A stretch of 64,000 nt of DNA from Bacteroides sp. GM023 (lineage in GTDB: Bacteria > Bacteroidota > Bacteroidia > Bacteroidales > Bacteroidaceae): contig NZ_JAAXGE010000003.1 of NCBI RefSeq assembly GCF_014750685.1, positions 496,001-560,000 of the forward strand, written 5' to 3'. The number at the start of each line of letters is the position of its first letter. Position 1 is the stretch's first letter. Position numbers and translations under genes: made by a program. The notes under the pieces are model-generated. The model made no database searches and had not been told where the DNA came from. It saw nothing but the letters and a program-made list of their open reading frames with translations. This document shows positions 61,027-64,000 of this stretch, in pieces.

Positions 61027-62109
61027 ATGAAACGTATTGTTTTTTTAGATTACGTACGCGTATTCGCATGTTTCCTGGTTATGGTGGTCCACGCCAGTGA
61101 AAATTTCTACGGTGCTGCCGGTTCCACAGATATGGCAGGGCCGCAATCTTTTCTGTCCAATGAGGCAGACCGGTTATGGGTAGCCGTGTATGACGGCTTT
61201 TCACGTATGGCAGTGCCACTGTTTATGATTGTCTCTGCCTTTCTTCTTGCGCCGATGAAAGAAGAACAGAGTATGTGGCAATTCTACCGCCAGCGATTCC
61301 TTCGTATCATACCACCGTTTTTTATATTTATGATACTATACAGTACCCTGCCAATGCTGTGGGGACAGATGGATTCAGAAACCTCATTTACGGATTTGTC
61401 ACGGATACTCCTGAACTTTCCATCACAGGCCGGACACTTTTGGTTCATGTACCCTTTAATCAGTCTTTACTTGTTTATACCAATCATATCGCCATGGCTG
61501 AAAAAAGCTACGGCAAAAGAAGAACGTTTCTTCATAGGGCTGTTTATGTTGTCAACGTGTATGCCGTATCTAAACCGTTGGTGCGGTGAAGTGTGGGGAC
61601 AATGTTTCTGGAACGAATACCATATGCTATGGTACTTTTCAGGCTTCTTGGGATACCTTGTGATGGCACATTACATACGTGTCCACCTGACATGGAACCG
61701 TTCACAACGCCTTACTACAGGAGTCATTCTAATGGTTATCGGTGCTGTATGGACTATCTATTCGTTCTATGTTCAGGCTATACCCGGAGAGGTTCTTTCC
61801 ACACCTGTGATAGAAATAGGGTGGGCTTTCTGTACCATCAACTGTGTACTTCTCACAGCAGGCACATTCCTTATTTTCACATGTATAGACCGCCCGTCCA
61901 AGCTCGTAACAGATATGTCGAAACTAAGCTATGGAATGTATCTTATGCATATATTCTGGCTCGGATTATGGGTAACAGTATTCAAGCACACTTTGGCTTT
62001 GCCTACCGTTGCCGCTATACCATGTATTGCAGTAAGTACATTCATCTGCTGTTATGTAACTACGAAAATTATTTCACTCATACCGGGCAGTAAATGGATA
62101 ATAGGATAA
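61027..62109 (+). CDS. Acyltransferase family 3 membrane protein
   Basis: A 360-residue inner-membrane protein with about ten membrane segments. It starts MKRIVFLDYVRVFACFLVMVVH, with the conserved His of the family in VVHASENF, and has FYRQRFLRIIPPFF, FWFMYPLISLYLFIPI and LSYGMYLMHIFWLGLW. Such enzymes O-acylate cell-surface polysaccharides (OafA/WecH type). No glycan-biosynthesis gene is adjacent, so the acceptor is unknown. Confidence 0.92.
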   Translation: MKRIVFLDYVRVFACFLVMVVHASENFYGAAGSTDMAGPQSFLSNEADRLWVAVYDGFSRMAVPLFMIVSAFLLAPMKEEQSMWQFYRQRFLRIIPPFFIFMILYSTLPMLWGQMDSETSFTDLSRILLNFPSQAGHFWFMYPLISLYLFIPIISPWLKKATAKEERFFIGLFMLSTCMPYLNRWCGEVWGQCFWNEYHMLWYFSGFLGYLVMAHYIRVHLTWNRSQRLTTGVILMVIGAVWTIYSFYVQAIPGEVLSTPVIEIGWAFCTINCVLLTAGTFLIFTCIDRPSKLVTDMSKLSYGMYLMHIFWLGLWVTVFKHTLALPTVAAIPCIAVSTFICCYVTTKIISLIPGSKWIIG

Positions 62110-62130
62110 GTATTTAAAAAGGCTGTTTTG

Positions 62131-62207
62131 GGTTTAAAAGGAAGACCCCGTTGGTTTAAAACCAACGGGGCGTTTCTTTTAAAGGAACGATGTCTTCCTT
62201 TTAAACC
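62131..62207. repeat. Nested inverted repeat forming a three-way junction
   Basis: Outer arms GGTTTAAAAGGAAGAC (62131-62146) and GTCTTCCTTTTAAACC (62192-62207) are perfect over 16 bp. Inside are a 12-bp hairpin CCCCGTTGGTTT/AAACCAACGGGG (62146-62157, 62159-62170) and a 9-bp hairpin CGTTTCTTT/AAAGGAACG with one G-U (62171-62189). It lies between convergent genes and may serve as a bidirectional terminator, or be a small palindromic element. Confidence 0.85.
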
Positions 62208-62223
62208 AATAAAAAGACGCTTT

Positions 62224-63276
62224 TTAGCCCTTCCCGGAAGTACCGCTCTCCAAAATACTAACGATAGAAAACAGGGTAAAACAGATTGCTCCAAGACCTG
62301 CCAAAACACGTGCCGGAATGAAATAATCGGCATGTACTGTTGCTAATTCAAATACGAAAGCTGCAAGAAACAAACAAGCTAACGCTGTCAACACCGGAAT
62401 CAGAGGGATGCGATTGGAGAGTTTGAATTCCTGACGCCATATTTTTGCCAAAAGAATAACTTTACTGGAAATACTGTAACACACTAAGCCAAGTCCTAGC
62501 ATGATGTATCCGGTAGTACCGTTTGCGCTACCCGAATCGGCGAAGATTACAAAAAGCCCCCAAATAAAAGAGATGGATCCCATCAATAAAACAAGTTTCG
62601 GCCATTGTGAACGCTCCTTTTCTGAATAAACATTGCGTACCTGGCGGGCAATAGTGGCTACCAGTGCTATAAGACTGGTGCAAATACACGCAAGGCCTAC
62701 CATTACGTGGCCTGCTACAAAATAAGCCGGATGAACATGACTATTGGCTAATAAAACAAATGCCCATATCCATGCAGCCAAAGAAATAATGATTGCAACG
62801 ATTTTCATTGCTCGTTCCTCTACTAAAGAAAATGCTCCTTCCGGAACTGTATTTCCTGTGCTCTTAGAATTTGAAGGAATTAAAGCAAAGCGGGTAGAAG
62901 AGGTGGCAGCAGTAGCTACGCATCCTGTGATAAACCCTACGCCGGTTATTACGTGCCCCGCAACGAAAGCCGAAGAAGAAGTAGCGCCACTAAAGATACA
63001 TATTCCCCCGATAATTGTCACTATGGCTGCCAGATAACCAAGTATCGGAAGCCCATACTTTGCAGCCTGATTATAAGTATGTATGATTTGTCGGATAATA
63101 GTGGCTGCCGTACAAAACAGCGCAATACATATCATACCTAGTGAGAACACGACAGGGCCTGCCACAACACGGCTTCCTGCATCTCCGTAACCATAAATAA
63201 ATGCTCCGTATCCGAAGCAAAAAAGTGCCATCACCAAAGGGATTGCTCTGAATAAAATACTAATACCGTAATTCAT
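62224..63276 (-). CDS. yhiM: YhiM-like inner-membrane protein (DUF2776)
   Basis: A 350-residue polytopic membrane protein with about ten segments, closely resembling E. coli YhiM. Repeated signatures are FVAGHVITGVGFITGCVA, YFVAGHVMVGLACICTSLIA, LIPSNSKSTG and the C-terminal FIPARVLAGLGAICFTLFSI. Recurrent AGH(V) motifs divide the protein into related repeats. YhiM has been linked to acid or stress tolerance in E. coli; the mechanism is unknown. Divergent from ileS. Confidence 0.9.
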   Translation of the reverse strand: MNYGISILFRAIPLVMALFCFGYGAFIYGYGDAGSRVVAGPVVFSLGMICIALFCTAATIIRQIIHTYNQAAKYGLPILGYLAAIVTIIGGICIFSGATSSSAFVAGHVITGVGFITGCVATAATSSTRFALIPSNSKSTGNTVPEGAFSLVEERAMKIVAIIISLAAWIWAFVLLANSHVHPAYFVAGHVMVGLACICTSLIALVATIARQVRNVYSEKERSQWPKLVLLMGSISFIWGLFVIFADSGSANGTTGYIMLGLGLVCYSISSKVILLAKIWRQEFKLSNRIPLIPVLTALACLFLAAFVFELATVHADYFIPARVLAGLGAICFTLFSIVSILESGTSGKG

Positions 63277-63414
63277 AAGTTAAGTGCTTTTAGGTTTTTC
63301 ACTAGAACAAGGATATATCCGTTTTGTTTAGGGCACAAGTGGTTTATAATCATTAACTTCACATGATTCTGATTAAAAGTCATTGCTTTTTGCTCAACTA
63401 AACAAATGTTTTTG

Positions 63415-63422
63415 TAAATTTG
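63415..63422 (+). promoter_or_regulatory. -7 box TAAATTTG of the ileS promoter
   Basis: TAnnTTTG match with TTTTTG 22 bp upstream, leaving a leader of about 60 nt with a small GGGG/CCCC hairpin (63436-63448). No T-box structure was recognised. Confidence 0.6.
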
Positions 63423-63488
63423 CACCCTTAAAAACGGGGATACCCCTCAAAGTGTAAATTGTAAAATAGTAAAATCGTAGATATAGCT

Positions 63489-64000
63489 ATGAGTAAGAGA
63501 TTTACTGAGTATTCGCAGTTTGACCTTTCGCAGGTGAACAAAGATGTGCTGAAGAAATGGGACGAAAACCAGGTTTTCGCCAAGAGTATGACAGAACGTG
63601 ACGGCTGCCCTTCATTCGTATTTTTTGAAGGACCACCCTCGGCTAATGGTATGCCGGGTATTCACCATGTAATGGCTCGTACTATTAAGGATATTTTCTG
63701 CCGTTACAAGACGATGAAAGGTTACCAGGTAAAGCGTAAAGCCGGATGGGATACGCACGGACTGCCTGTGGAACTAAGTGTGGAAAAAGCATTAGGTATC
63801 ACAAAGGAAGATATTGGTAAGAAAATCTCTGTTGCCGATTACAATGCAGCTTGCCGCAAAGACGTGATGAAATATACTAAAGAGTGGGAAGACCTGACTC
63901 ATCAGATGGGATATTGGGTGGATATGAAGCATCCTTATATCACATACGATAACCGTTATATTGAAACACTGTGGTGGTTGTTGAAGCAATTGCACAAAAA
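63489..64000 (+). CDS. ileS: Isoleucyl-tRNA synthetase, N-terminal 170 residues (cut by window end)
   Basis: The frame from ATG 63489 stays open to the window edge. The class I catalytic start is visible: FFEGPPSANGMPGIHHVMA with the HIGH-type GIHH, then KTMKGYQVKRKAGWDTHGLP and DNRYIETLWWLLKQL. It charges tRNA-Ile. The C-terminal two thirds or more lie outside the window. Confidence 0.95.
   Translation, partial: MSKRFTEYSQFDLSQVNKDVLKKWDENQVFAKSMTERDGCPSFVFFEGPPSANGMPGIHHVMARTIKDIFCRYKTMKGYQVKRKAGWDTHGLPVELSVEKALGITKEDIGKKISVADYNAACRKDVMKYTKEWEDLTHQMGYWVDMKHPYITYDNRYIETLWWLLKQLHK

Noticed and set aside
63423..63488. T-box riboswitch before ileS
   Set aside because: The leader is only about 60 nt and lacks the T-box sequence and specifier stem.

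Overview
The window is chromosomal DNA from a gut Bacteroides of the thetaiotaomicron/ovatus/xylanisolvens type. The evidence is a SusC/SusD pair controlled by an ECF sigma/FecR couple, LytTR and DUF-type two-component systems, Bacteroidales -7 promoter boxes of the form TAnnTTTG upstream of many genes, almost no Shine-Dalgarno sequences, an RRM RNA-binding protein, and the xylose cluster followed further on by ileS. Species is not fixed by the sequence alone. No CRISPR array, rRNA operon, transposase or integrase was seen.

Layout: (1) 1-6337 holds a very large double histidine-kinase-like protein, its response regulator and an AbgT-type transporter. (2) 6436-17072 is a compact polysaccharide-utilisation locus: ECF sigma, FecR anti-sigma, STN-containing SusC, SusD, serine-type sulfatase and a GH2 glycosidase, which together would sense, import and break down a sulfated glycan. 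(3) 17204-19194 is an AT-rich block of three small minus-strand genes (two lipoproteins, one membrane protein), followed by a decayed fragment of the C-terminus of a GH2 enzyme and then tRNA-Arg(UCU). (4) 19768-28937 carries housekeeping functions: TPR protein, p-aminobenzoate synthesis (pabB/pabC), glycogen branching enzyme, alpha-amylase, patatin. (5) 29021-33942 on the minus strand holds a polyferredoxin/DUF362/S-component-like membrane operon, a DUF169 protein and a PPK2 kinase, with a 105-bp palindromic repeat cluster inside. (6) 34130-42404 has a second patatin with a DUF4846 protein, a glutamine synthetase, and a LytS/LytTR system whose first kinase has lost its key residues. (7) 42685-47272 has an RRM protein, a 57-residue protein, sucCD, fabD and thiD. 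(8) 47613-52881 is the xylose regulon: Nudix-type regulator, xylB, xylA, xylE. (9) 52982-55916 is a 2.9-kb islet bounded by perfect 43-bp direct repeats; it carries an agmatine-deiminase-like gene, an orphan gene and an AraC/GyrI regulator. (10) 55907-64000 has an HU-like protein, a repeat cluster, a VapE-like ATPase, an orphan gene with a long structured 5' leader, a GNAT-nitrilase fusion, an acyltransferase, a YhiM-like membrane protein and the start of ileS.

The most interesting items are: the roughly 200-nt structured leader with an exact consensus promoter and an attenuator-like hairpin upstream of the orphan gene at 58323-58796; the integrase-less islet between 43-bp repeats, one copy of which contains the 3' end of the HU-like gene; the giant kinase whose two halves are degenerate in complementary ways; the pseudokinase/kinase pair; and two unrelated clusters of palindromic repeats with a period of about 22 bp. 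Several longest open frames begin at a TTG that is actually part of a promoter -7 box, so their starts were moved to the downstream ATG.
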